DNA of 64,000 nucleotides, from NCBI GenBank assembly GCA_947179485.1, contig OX359247.1, forward strand, positions 27,938,801 to 28,002,800, written 5' to 3'. The translations under genes were made by a program, and so were the position numbers. The stretch is from Allacma fusca (taxonomy: Eukaryota > Arthropoda > Collembola > Symphypleona > Sminthuridae). This document shows positions 15,829-28,505 of the stretch, piece after piece; positions within the stretch are counted from its first letter, which is position 1; each line of letters starts with the position of its first letter. The notes under the pieces were generated by a model. It saw nothing but the letters and a program-made list of their open reading frames with translations. It was not told the origin of the DNA and ran no database searches.

Positions 15829-18800
15829 ATGAGTGACCTGATTTTTAAAGTTCAAGAGGAAACTCACCGCTGTCCGAACGCTGATATTACAGCTTGTGAA
15901 TTTTGCAAGCTTTTGAATCATGTAACCAACGTCAGCCGAACTTTCAAACTCAGGTGATTTTAGTTGATTAGATTTCATTTATGAAGGTTACGAGGTAAAT
16001 ATTCTTTAAGTATTAGTTACTATGAGATAATAACTTATTTTGTACTGTACAGATAATTAATTCATATGACTGTATTACTTGGTCCAGACGTCATTCAGTA
16101 TTTATTTTGCTACTTTCGGTCTTCTCAGCTGTCTGTTTTTGTTCCTGTTTTGTAGATGTGAATGTCCTTGAGCTTAGTTCAAAGACGTAGTAAAAGATTG
16201 CAAATTATGTTTCCCTTTCCCAAGAATCTGCTGCCGATACACTGTATATATGTATATACGCAATTTCTATCCTCTTGTGCAATCCTGACTCGCAGTGCCA
16301 ATATTCTGCTCTGCTATTATGTACTTTTGCATATCATTAGTTTTAGTAGCATCCTACAAGTAGGTACTGTTTGCTTAACTTTTTCTGCCATTGCAAAATA
16401 TGCAAGCTAGGAAGCAATGTAGTTGTCACTAATTTAGATGTTGCGTGTGTGCCAATAAGCACTGATAATGATGATAACGGGCACGAGTGCTTTTGTTGCA
16501 TCTAATGTAGTTCTTGTATATGTATCTAATTCGGGGCTGCGAAATTGAAGCGTACAACGATCAATAGCCTATTGCTTCTATTTCAATTTTGAAAATCGAA
16601 TCATTGTTTATTGCTTGTGCGCTTTTGTTAAATAATGATTTAGCACGGTGATGTACTTGGTTCAGAAAGTAAGTTTCCAATTAGTTAATTATAATGATGC
16701 GTAAATTTTTTTCTATTGAAGTGCTCACTTGACTGCTGACTCAATTGTTTAGCAGGTGAAAAACCACAACGACAACATCAGCTGTTCTTTTGTATAATTG
16801 AACAGATAAATTAGTGACGAGCACAAAAAATATCGACATGCGAATTTATGAAAAGTATTGCCCTTAACCTTGATCATGGGACACAACATTCAGTAATGTT
16901 CCTTCAACCCTTCCCGTTTGCAAGGGATTATAAGGTCGAAAGACTGGTCACTTTTTTTGCTAATTTGGTTCTGTATGTTTCCCGCAAATATTAAAAGACT
17001 TATATGACATTTTCCACCCTTGAATGTAATGAAACTTATACCTTTCCAGGAAATATTTTTTAGGAAATTTCGGGTAAATTGGAAATATCATTTGTATAGA
17101 TTTTATTTTCATTTCCGCGTACAGCTGAAAAGAAAACCTTCGGAGGGACGGTAAAAAGTTTTTCAAAATCGGTCAATATTTTTGGTAGGACGGGGAAAGT
17201 GTTCCGGGGTCTCGACCTTTTAAACCCCACCCATACAACAAGGTGGATCGAAAATTTTATTAGTCGATTGTTATATCATTTGGTGTGTAACCAGTAAGAA
17301 CAATTGCCGACTTTCAGAAATCTGATTGTAGGGATTTTTTGTGCTTTTTTAATAATTTACGTGCTCCATTTTTTAGCGATGGCTGTAATAATTGTTCTGG
17401 ATTACTTGTATTTTAAGGTGAAGATTGGGTTATGGCATCATTTCTTGTTTTTTCAGGGCAACAATAAGTTTTATTAACTTGATAACCTGACAATGACAAA
17501 CTATTAGAATGACAAATAAAGAAAGCCGGAAACAAATGATTTTCATCATAATCTGGCGTATTTTCTTGCAATAGTAATTACAAATATAAATATTGTTTTA
17601 AATTGCTTGTGCTAAATACTTGAACTTTGTGCTGTTGCAGAAATGAACCGGAGACCGTCAAACTGTTGGAAGAATGTTCCGTATCAGCTCATGGAATGAG
17701 GCACCTGGTGGACAAACTGACTCCGCATTTATCTCGGTTTGATTTTGATGAAAAGGTTCAAGCTAATGGTTACCGTACTTTCGTGTATATTGCCCGTACG
17801 GGAGTTACAAAATGTTTATACCTAGTGAATGAACTCAATGTCAATAGCCGGATTTACAGCCCACAGAGTCACCCAGAACTTGCAGAGTAAATATGTTTCG
17901 CGGATATATTCTTTACGAAGAGAACAAAATTTATTCAGGAAATTGTTTGGACTCAATTGGGGTATATTTTTTGAATTCCTTAGAAAACTTTTGGACTGGT
18001 CCCGTATATTTCGTGTTCTGGTTATCATCATGGATTGCTTAGTGGAGTTCGTAGAAACTTCTAGTAGTGATTCGCTGTTTACTTCAAACCAAACAGCGCT
18101 TACTAGGTTAAGGACCATGTCCAAGGAACGCGTCAACCTTGTTGGTTTCCATGGGCGATTGCTGGGGTTTCAGGTACTGTAATAAAATTCAAAGTTTCCT
18201 TAGGTTTTGTTTAATCCAAAATATTGTGCAATATGAATTCAGCACGTGTGTATTCTGTATTCAAATAGTTTTGCAAATCTTTGAGAACTCCTCTACGCTT
18301 TGTTTCCAATTTAATGGGGGCTCATTCTGAAGTATACAAAACGGAGAATCTGCTAACGTATTCTATTGTGTCATCCAAATCATGTAGGAATAAATCTGAG
18401 TCAATTAAATCATTTTAAACATTAACCCATTTGTTTTTGACATTGGTTGATACAGTGAATACCTTATAAACGACACTCATTTGCCCACAGTTCTGCAGTA
18501 TTGGCGAAATCCAAGCATCCGTGCTGAAAGAATCGCTAAAGTGGTTCAGGAAGACCCACTGGACTTTTTCAAGTCGTTTTGGCATTTGATGGAAACAGGT
18601 AACTATTACTTACATATAGTTTGTAAGGGATGCTAATGCTGAAGTTGAGCATGATTATTTTCGTACGTGTTTCATAATAGCATTAGAGTCAGTAACTCTG
18701 GCCTATTATTTCTATTGTGTCTTAATTTTGTTAAAATCAACGAGGGCTTTTAGCTAATCTGTGCTGACCTCTGTACAGGTGTTGTGCGAATACTATCAAA

Positions 18801-20426
18801 TTGCGTCGGAGAGCCAGTGGAGTCTAATCTGGAAATGTCTGTTCCACCAACGCGATTGACCGTGAAGACATCCAACAACTCTACAATCACCATCCTGCCA
18901 CCATCAGTTTATATTGGAATCAAGCCGATTATGCTTCGCTTAGTCTCCCATAAAAGACGTTCGGGGTCAGTGTGTAGTGGTGATGGACCAGCAGAAGAAC
19001 TGTCGAAAACTTTAATCGTTCATTGCCATGGGGGTGGCTTTGTAGCTCAAAGTTCAAATTCTCATCTTATCTACTTAAAATCCTGGGCGAAGGGCGCTGG
19101 CGCACCCATTGTTTCTATTGACTATTCTTTGGCTCCTGAAGCTCCCTACCCAAGAGCTTTGCATGAAGTTTTTTACAGTTATCTGTGGGCGCTAGAGAAT
19201 GCACATCTTCTTGGTAGCACTGCTGAAAGAGTCATTTTGGCGAACGCAAAACATATGAGAATCTTACCGAATGAATATTTTTAATATTTATTATTTTTAT
19301 AAATTTTATTTACATTAATTTTAAATATTAAAGGTGACTCAGCCGGTGGACTAATGTTGACGGGAGTTACGCTAACTTGCATTGAGTTGGGTATTCGTAT
19401 TCCTGATGGCTTACTTATTGCATACACTCCTCAGCTGCTAGAAACAGCCATATCACCAGCTCGATTATTAAGTTTAGCGGATCCACTTCTTCCCTATCCG
19501 GCTCTGGCGTCTTGTCTGACGGGTAAATTTATAAGTTGTTTCAGTTTAAAATGTCCTATACATAATAAAAGTACATATAGTAGTACATGAATTATTTGTG
19601 GGCAGTTAAATTTTAATTCTATGGTATGTATTGATGTATATTATGGTGCTAATTATAATCTGTACATACCAGCTTACTTGGGCAAAACGTTTGACTCGTC
19701 GGTAGCGGATATACCAGGGTGTTTTGTGGAAGGGCCTTGGGAACCGGAACTCAACAATGCAGAAAACTGCAGCCGGAAATTCACGATCCTAGCTGGGCTG
19801 GAAGAATTTGAGGGCGTTAATACACCAGAGGACGATTGGCATTTATCGCCACTAATTGCACCGGATGCATTGCTTCGAAAATTTCCCCCTACATCAGTAG
19901 TTGTAAGGAAATAAATATTATTATATATACAAATATAATACGCATTATGCGAATTACTGAAATTCGATTGGATCTTTGTTTTATAGTTTGGCTTTTTCAA
20001 TTTTTCAATTAGTTTTTATTTTCGAAAACAAGGCAGAAGCAACAGATGAGTTTGCCTCCGTTAATAATATATTAAGCAATATTTGAAATTATTACACATT
20101 GTATTTGCATTACAGACTACCGTTTTCGATCCATGCATGGATGATTGCGTTGAATTTGCGAAGAGGTTAAAAGCTGTCGGAATTTACACGACTTTGGATG
20201 TTTTGAATTCACTCCCACATGGTTTTCTGAACTTTGGACGAGTAAGTTTTGATGATAGAATAGATTCAGTAACTTGCAACTTCATGAAATATTTCATTTC
20301 TATTATGTTTATATATACATATATATTTTAATAAATTGTAAAATGTCATTATTGCAGGTGAGTGAAGAATGCTACAACGGAATTGAGACCTGCTATCGTC
20401 GGCTAAAAAATTTTGTGGTTACATGA
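15829..20426 (+). CDS. hormone-sensitive lipase
   Basis: Neutral lipase of the LIPE family, which hydrolyses diacylglycerol and sterol or retinyl esters at cytosolic lipid droplets. Ten exons: 15829-15953, 17641-17886, 17984-18173, 18269-18383, 18491-18598, 18779 to about 19243, 19334-19522, 19673-19902, 20116-20241 and 20358-20426, about 620 residues. The N-terminal HSL domain shows ANGYRTFVYIAR and LLGFQ. The alpha/beta-hydrolase part has the oxyanion motif HGGGFVAQ (from 19027) and SIDYSLAPEAPYPRAL. The triad is Ser in GDSAGG (19339-19341), Asp in FDPCMDD (20128-20130) and His in LPHGF (20218-20220). The linker between CLTAYLG and WHLSPLIAPD is only about 50 residues, so the long regulatory insert with phosphorylation sites of mammals is missing. 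The exon 6/7 junction, just before GDSAGG, has no GT donor. Confidence 0.93.
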
Positions 20427-20618
20427 TGGCTTGCCTTACTAAGTTTTGTTAGCTTACTTTTCGTTTTATTTCTTCTACGATCCGATAAGTGTAAAGTGTT
20501 TATTTTACAGGTATCTGTAATTGCCTAAAAATACATTTAAATGTGACCAATTAAAGAACCGAATGTATTTAGGTACTGCTTTTGTCGTCTGTGACGTGCA
20601 ACTTTAAATGATTTATTA

Positions 20619-20624
20619 AATAAA
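20619..20624 (+). promoter_or_regulatory. poly(A) signal of the lipase gene
   Basis: AATAAA about 190 bases after the lipase stop codon; the first good match downstream. Confidence 0.6.
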
Positions 20625-22501
20625 TTTGTAAATAGATGATGTGAAAGGCTCACTGTATATTATCAGTGGTGACAGGTTTGGTACAGGAATATCGAGGGTG
20701 GAGGATACTAACGATGCTATTTAATTTTGTGAAATTAGAAAATCACACCTTACAAAGTTGTACTAGTTGCAAGTACTACATTATTTACCTCTGTGATTGT
20801 TTTGCTTTAATGCTTTAAACCTTTTAATATTTGAGTTTTGAATCCCAAAGAATATTGTGTAAAACAGTAATGTGTATGCAGTAAAGTTCGCAATATTTGT
20901 TTAGCAAGGGTTGTCATTTATTAATCTTCAAACAATAAAATAGGGCCTAGTGTAGTAATTTAATTATGTATCGTATTAGAAATACGATCATTCAAATATT
21001 AATTTTTTTGAGTATAAATATTTTCTACAAAAAGTAAGACTATTTTGTAATAAGATTTTATCCGCGAATGCAAGCATACTTTGCACATTAGATGTCAGTT
21101 ATGTGATACCCTTTGGGCATCAGCATATCTGAGTTGGTGAAGTTAACAGTTTAATTATGCAAGATGCCTCAAAAACATATTAAAAATGTAATACTTCACT
21201 GAGTGAAACGGGTACCTAAATAGCGCATACTGTATTTTATTTTAATCTGTCGTTTTGATCTAAACTGAAATAACAGTATCTCTGACCATAGTATCTACTA
21301 AAACTATGCTACATCCCTGTAGATTCTCACTGTTGTGTCAAGCTGTAGCTGCTACAATTCTTTTAGGATTTGAAATAGAGTGACGCAGTGAATTTCGATG
21401 TTCGACGACTTTCCTGATTTTTCATTATTATTCTCTGCGCTTAAATTTATTATATTTATTTCCACAAGTTTTTCGGGGCAGTAAACTGCAGCGCAAGTAA
21501 AATCTAAATATTGACTTTTTAAATTTATATATGAATGAATATTCGGAGTTATGTATGTGTAATAGTATAGTGATTACATTTTTTTAAATTGGTATTTTTC
21601 ATGTAGGGTTTAAACATGGCTAATTATGCACAATCAAATTTTGTACATGCTAATAGTTTGCGTAAATTAATATTGCACATCTGGTGGATGGTGGTTGTTG
21701 GTTTAAATCGGTTGCAATTTAATCATATTTATATATAGTTAGATATATTTAATTGGTCTAAATTGTGCTGAACTGTATTGCAGTGAAAGAACAAATAAAA
21801 TATATAAAAGTTTGTTGGATTTACGTGTATGTTACATGCATTTACGTATTGTCATACTTGATGCCTATTTTATGAAATTCCCTGATAGTATGAATGATGG
21901 CGAGTACGTTTCGATAAATCCGCAGCGAAATCAATGCAAATTAAAATGTTGATAGACGGTTATAAAATACTGGTTTATAATTGAAACTTTTCATTTGAAG
22001 TTTATTAGCTTGTTTTTTTTTTCATTATTTACTGACGTATCACCATATGTGTTCCTCTTGTTATTTGCGACGAAGACAAAGATCCGCGACCAATTTTACA
22101 TTTATAAATATTTTATAATTTATTTATATATATATAAGATATATATAATTATATATGCATATATATATATATAATGTCGTCTTGAAAAATGATAACTAAC
22201 AAAATACATTTTCTAGATATTTGATCAGACTGTGTGTGCATATGTATTGAACAACTACAAATAATCAGAGGACTATGACAGTATGCTGGGTTAATATCAT
22301 TCGTATATAAATACACAATATAGAGAAAGGTGCTAGAAACCGCTTGTAAAAAGTTGGGAAAGTATAACAACTGTTCGGGACAGGTTTGTAGTTACATAGT
22401 AATGTGTACATAATAATACCCTATCCGGATGCCACTAAATTTAACAAAGATTGTGTAGTAGCAAAATAAAAACAATGTCGCCACGAAGTATCACATGTAA
22501 A
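20625..22501. other. tail-to-tail spacer between lipase and cystine-knot gene
   Basis: No coding exon is seen. The region is very AT-rich. TTTATT at 22119-22124 reads AATAAA on the minus strand and may end the cystine-knot gene, giving it a 3' untranslated region of about 380 bases. An AT-alternating palindromic stretch lies at 22121-22172. Confidence 0.45.
22121..22172. repeat. AT-rich alternating palindromic stretch
   Basis: Long TA/AT alternation that can fold on itself. Similar blocks occur near 26740-26778 and 32747-32772. Confidence 0.8.
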
Positions 22502-23572
22502 TTAATTGGGGCTACTATTAGTCACTTCCATACAGGAACACCGTCGGACCTTCTCAATCCTCACACGTTTCTTTTTGTCCCGATTAAGACCACACTTGAG
22601 AGTGACCACTTTCCAATGGGACCTGGAGGGCTGACACACCGGAAAAGACGAGAAAACTCCAGGGATCCACACAGACACGCACCGTCCACTACACATTCGA
22701 TTGACGATTTTCAGTGGCTCACAACCATCTAATTTCACTGTCTGGATATACTTTTGTGTCCGACAGCAGCTCTTCTTGGACATATTGTTTGTCTTGAGAC
22801 TAAATAAATTACTCACTTGACCATTACTTGCTTCGCCGTCGGATGTATACACCATGAGGGCTGGTAACACAACTCCGCCATGGTTTGCATCATCCTCAGC
22901 ATTGTTGCTAAGTACTCCCGGCCTCACACTATCACTATTCCTAAGCTTACTCTTACTAATAAAATTACTATTTGGTTTCTGTGAGGAAGGTTTCCTATTC
23001 AGGAACTCCCAACTTTGGCGTGACAGCTTCTTTAGGTCCGCTTTCGCTAGCTTTTGCTGACTTTTATTTGTTCGTTTACCACTCAAAGTATCAACATTTA
23101 ACTCGAGCGTCCTTCCAGCGTCGTCACCAGTGATAGTCGCTGCAGTATTTCTCTGGTTGCTCCGGGGCTCATCCGTGTACACGGTTTCAACATAGTTGAC
23201 ACTGTCGTACTGGTTGGGGTAGGGGTTGCTACTGTCATCAGGGAACTCCAAAGAGTAAGCCTCCGACGCTGTGGGGTCATCATTGTGATTAATGTTCAGG
23301 CTATTTACACCATCGGGGGAAGATGATACTGACATGAGAGTTAGTGTTAATGTAAGGGCTACAACTACAATTAATATTACAGAAACTAAGGCACAGGTAA
23401 TCCACAATGCTCCGCGGCTGCACCCACACTTCTTTTCACTTAAATCACACCGGGTTATTGACGACGACGAGCTTGAGGCTAAAGATGAGGTTGAGTAACA
23501 GTCTGAGTAATCACCACTCACACTGTCAACGCTGTCAACGTTGAGTTTCTCCGTCAGCCCTTTTTGTACAAT
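22502..23572 (-). CDS. DAN/gremlin-like cystine-knot protein with internal membrane anchor (last exon)
   Basis: One large terminal exon. An acceptor (TTCCAG) sits just before 23572 and the frame stays open upstream of the apparent start, so at least one 5' exon is missing. About 357 residues are encoded here. A Ser-rich, Cys-containing segment precedes a hydrophobic stretch of about 25 residues (ALWITCALVSVILIVVVAL onward). A roughly 180-residue polar linker with basic patches follows, then a C-terminal cystine knot. It starts at KKSCCRTQKYIQTVKLDGC and has CSGRCVSVWIPG, a later VVTLKCG and the closing RRCSCMEV. This cysteine order and the gremlin-like wording (family: C-x-G-x-C with IP after) fit the DAN family of BMP antagonists. 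Those are normally secreted after a cleaved signal peptide; this one looks like a type II anchored precursor. Confidence 0.75.
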   Translation of the reverse strand: MVQKGLTEKLNVDSVDSVSGDYSDCYSTSSLASSSSSSITRCDLSEKKCGCSRGALWITCALVSVILIVVVALTLTLTLMSVSSSPDGVNSLNINHNDDPTASEAYSLEFPDDSSNPYPNQYDSVNYVETVYTDEPRSNQRNTAATITGDDAGRTLELNVDTLSGKRTNKSQQKLAKADLKKLSRQSWEFLNRKPSSQKPNSNFISKSKLRNSDSVRPGVLSNNAEDDANHGGVVLPALMVYTSDGEASNGQVSNLFSLKTNNMSKKSCCRTQKYIQTVKLDGCEPLKIVNRMCSGRCVSVWIPGVFSSFPVCQPSRSHWKVVTLKCGLNRDKKKRVRIEKVRRCSCMEVTNSSPN

Positions 23573-26500
23573 CTGGAATTTAAAAGAAATACTATTTCAA
23601 TACATTTTACTCCAAACAGGAGTTTTTTCTGCGAATAATTCCATCAAAATAAATACCTTACTATGAAAATACACAAAAGAAAAGCATCCCAATGATTCGG
23701 AAATGTAAATAAATAGCAGCTTACAAAACTATGTATACATTCATACATACCAGCAACGTGACATTATGCATCATAAAATTTACTATGCATCTACTGCAAG
23801 GGAATAGTAGCCTTGTAAGAGAAGATAAATAGCTGTAGGAGTAGTTGGGGAAAGAATGGGAAAACAAAATGCCTCCTCATTGAGCTACACACTTGGTCCC
23901 AAGTTGATATTTTTAAACCAAGCAATAAATCAATGGATGGATTCGGTTTCAAAAGTCGAAAAAGAAGAACAAATTACAGTGGAAATGAGAACAAATGATG
24001 CCAATGTCAGCCAAGAGCCGGAAAAGTGCCGACAATTTGGTGCCTTCCGTTTTTCTATTCAGTGACTCTTGGGCCCGCGTGTGCCCCGAGAGATGCTTCT
24101 TAGTCTTATATCACATACAAACCGAACAAGACTTGTTACTTCGTCCCTGTAGCACAGACAACTATAATTTTTCGCCTGTGTGGAGACAACGCTAATAGCT
24201 TCAAGAGACATGCCAAAGGCCAAGATGATATAGTTGGATACTATTTTCAACTCCCAAATGAAACAAAACAGGGACATTAAGTTTAAGAAAACAAACATGA
24301 TTTGATGCGTGATTAGAGCGCAAAGCACATTCGGAATCAGATTGGCATCTCCACCTACTATGCACATTCAAGTGTATTCACTCTGCTCCTTTTTGGTCTG
24401 GCACAACTCTCGAGGATTTATTTACTAGCTGATTTATTAGCAGCCTGGATTAAAACCATCTGGCTACATTTTTCACAATTAACGCTACCATCAAATTGGT
24501 AGCCATATTTTAATTATTCATTGCCATTTCTCCCTCCATCTACAACTACAACTCCTCAACTGGGACACACTTTCTAAACTTTTCTTGAACATTTTTGCAG
24601 ATTTCAAGCCCCTCATACACACAATTACTGAAAACTGTTATGTGTACTAGAGTACGTTTCGAGACATCCATATATATGAGTGTGGAACGATACTACTCAA
24701 GTAAGACATTGAAACTGTGTTTGCATGCCATAAATAACTGGGAGCTTTTAGTTTTAAATCCTTTTGTCTCATTTATGGTGCACAGTTGGTCATCCTGAAT
24801 TTGTGTTTTGCAGCTGAAAGTGAAAAAATTCGGAACGACAAACATGACCAACAAAGAAGTGTTGGAACTTACGTATGTATGTACATGTGTCTACTTTATA
24901 CAAATCGTGAATGTCTAAAGGATGAAAGAGTGCCAACCAAACAGTTGTTAATTGACGTGTATAGGAGATTCAGAGTATACATGCAGTAGTTAGTATAAAT
25001 GTCATGGGGTATATCAGTGCATGTGTGCACTGGACCAATCTGAGAGTGTACAAAAAGGACTTGACAAACCTACTAGGAGCCTAAGTACCTGAAATCGACA
25101 AGACTGACAGTACATAGGTAATAAGGTTTTACTTTTAAAAAAGGAATCTACAACTTCTCATTTAGTTAAATTTGGACAAGGCTTTTAAGGTCAGAAATTA
25201 TTCAGCTGTTTACAAATCGTTCCCAAATGGTTTACACTTGTTCGACAACCATTGATACATATGAACATTAGTACGTAAAGATGTATGCGCTCAGGGTATG
25301 AAACCCTGTCGAGAAATAAACGGTTCTATAACTACGGGGCCGAGTGTACACAGACTGATTGTGCAATCGTAATTGAAGACTTATCATACGATAATAATTT
25401 CCTCCCATCAACAGTAGTAAGTCTCAGTTTACAAACAAAGGCTCATGTGGACAGGGTGAGGAATGTTAAATATTTTCAGACCATTTGAACTCCTGTCGCT
25501 GGTATTATTTTCTTCTGTATCTCTAAATTCAGCCCGAAGCAATACAATTTGATTCTACAATCCATCCCAGACATGGTGAATGACTACAGTTTCTTCCTTG
25601 TGCATACATACATATATATGTACATGTCTAAACTGCCACATATCTCTGAACTTGAGTATGAATGAGTTTGAATGAGAATGAATGAAATTCCAATGCTGCC
25701 ATTAAAGGGAAATATAGGATATATTCTTGGCATCCTGTAAATTTTTCTTGTATAAACAGTTGGGAGCGTGACTAAAAGGCATCTCAGAGGATTTGTGACA
25801 TGCAATTGGTGTCAGCTGCGAAAAATTTCCTTGTTATTAAACCTATACTCCTGCTTACTGCATTCAAACACCCCGGTGTGGGACGTGCATACAAAAAAGT
25901 AACTTTACTTAAAAGCTGAAGAATTGAACAGATTTCTACAGAATAGACGAAGGGTACAAAGCAGAGAGACTCAACTGTTGTTGAGTGAGCGTATACAAGA
26001 GAGCAAAATGGGAAAACATCCTGTGCACTAAATGCAGTTGATTGTGAGAGCTGGACAAAGTTTATTATTTTCTCAAGAAATGTTCTGTACACACCTGCGT
26101 CTGGGACTCTCCCCCATCAAAAATAGCTGAAGACGATGACGATGACTGAGCTATCATCGTCTTCTGTAGTAACAAAATCCTCTTCCAAAATGAGTACTCC
26201 ATTCCTAGTTGTAGTTCTCATTTACTTCCACACATGTACAATGTGTATGTATCCGTGTACTAAATCCTGAGAACAACTTTCTCGTCCACATTAATCTTGA
26301 GGTTAATTTTTTCAAGGAATTCCATCCATTTGGTAGCTGGGTTCAAAATCTGTAAAGGAAAGAGATGAGAAAAAAATCAGTTAAATCAAAACTCATATAT
26401 GTAGTGTAATTTGAGATACGTGAGTACATCATAATCAGGAGGGAGATAATGTGCCAGGCTTGAGTTAGGATTAGAGGGGTAATTATTGTCAAAGAAATAC

Positions 26501-26739
26501 CACATTTTACAAAATATTTTTGGTGGTGACGAGATAATAATACAAAAACAAAAAAACAGGCATGAAGAAAAGCTCTGTTCTCGCGACACGACCCATAATG
26601 ACTCTTGTTATTTATATCTGGAATTAATTGACATAAATTTGTTCCGGGGACAGAATTAATGATGCGCGAAATTATTACCCTCACTATACGATAATGAAGT
26701 CCTCGTTCAAGAGGGATAAAATCCTTCGTATGCCCCTGT

Positions 26740-26778
26740 ACATATATATATATAATTATATATATATTTAATTATATA
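26740..26778. repeat. AT-rich alternating palindrome
   Basis: TA/AT alternation with TAATTA centres, self-complementary; followed at 26809-26826 by a short AC run. Confidence 0.8.
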
Positions 26779-27810
26779 TCAACAGCTTACAGTTTCACTC
26801 TAACAACTACACACACACACACACACTATCACTTGTGGTGCTGACCAAGCATCCATACATGCGTACATAGAAACTATAAATATGTGCTACACGATATTTA
26901 TGGTGCTGTTCAAGTCAGTTGGATTCATTAGAAAAGAGTTTGCCTGACAGGCTGGAGCCAATGGCAGAAAAAATGCAATGGGCTTCCTTTTATAGGATCA
27001 CCCTTTTCTGAAGGACCACTTACTATACACTATTTCCCGAAGAAACTTTAAAAACTCATCTACCTGCATTTTCCATAGCTATATACTTGCCTAAAAAATA
27101 TCCTACTTTACCTGTTAATATCCCATAGAGTTTTTCAACTTACTTGCATACTTGTAATTATGTACTTACACGCGGTCCTTGTACACATTTATGGATATGT
27201 ATGTACATATAAGTATGCAGACTAAACTCTACAGCAGTCCAGAGGTCATACAAATATGAAAGCATTCATGCCGCAACTTATAACAGGACTGAAAAAGTAA
27301 TATGGACATTCCTTACGTCAGCATTCATTTCCACTTTTTATTTAATGCAGGTTACAATATCCTTCAATTGTGTCATTTTGCCTGTCGCTGGATTCTGTGA
27401 AAAGTTTTCCCCATTTTTTACAATCGACTTTATCTCATCACACCAAACACGTATAAACTTTGGTATGATTAAATGGGATACTTCTTAACCCTTGGACTTG
27501 CTTACAGAGCACTGCAAAAATGTAGCTCCAATGTGTGTACATATGTACAATTATGTATATGGGAACGAAGTCACGTAAAGTAAATAACGTCACGCCTAAG
27601 AATGAAACTTATTTTGATGTATTCTCCCCAGGAAATCACAGTTGGAGACAAAGGTGGTAACGAATTGCAGTCTCTGTGCAGGAATAAGTAGTGAGACAGG
27701 TATATGACTGTAGATATTTGTAAGCATGCCTAATTGCTCCCAAGATCCTCAGAGGATTTCTGAACTGTAGACTGACTCATTCACACACACAGAGAGAGTA
27801 AAACTCACAA

Positions 27811-27812
<2 letters not shown>

Positions 27813-27854
<42 letters not shown>

Positions 27855-27859
27855 ACACA
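27813..27859. repeat. (AC)n microsatellite
   Basis: About 23 AC repeats with one TC interruption. Confidence 0.95.
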
Positions 27860-28460
27860 TGGAGACAGACAGACACAAGGATGCTCACACAGATATTTTA
27901 AAACAAGGTGAATTCTTTGCGTGGACCGAAATTGATTACCAAGTCTAATGAATCCTTTAATATTAATCCTTGTAAGAGCACACGCTCTCTGTAGCTTTCA
28001 GTACGTGGGGTAACTACTTGCCTGGCAATTCTTGAAATATCGAGATGTTATCAAGGTTAACTGAATGAAATCAGCTCTGAAAATGTCAAAGTGGATTTTT
28101 GTACTTTCAAAATTAGGCTTTTTCTTGCTTCTACGGACTGCCGTTGTTCTGAGGGAGTAGAGTCTGGGCTGCATTTTGAAGGTATACTTTTGAAGGCACA
28201 ATTTTGTTTACCTTCAAAAATGGTCTCGTAAATATATATAAATGGTTAAAATATCCTTTAGGAAATTCAAGGTGTACAGTCCCTCACACCCAAACAGAAG
28301 AGACTGGAACATTTGGTTATCAAGGAAAGCACTAATGAATGAGTGACACGACCACGTATGGGTCCGGAAATGGCTTTAAAATGATTTGAGCAATTAAGTT
28401 AAAAACGAACAACCATACCTCCAACAAGTCATTCACTTATGTATACTCTCTCGTGTGTAG

Positions 28461-28461
<1 letters not shown>

Positions 28462-28502
<41 letters not shown>
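28462..28502. repeat. (CA)n microsatellite
   Basis: About 20 uninterrupted CA units. Confidence 0.95.

Positions 28503-28505
<3 letters not shown>

Noticed and set aside
24059-24367. Hydrophobic 102-codon minus-strand frame
   Set aside because: No splice context or family resemblance; AT-rich sequence often reads as hydrophobic.
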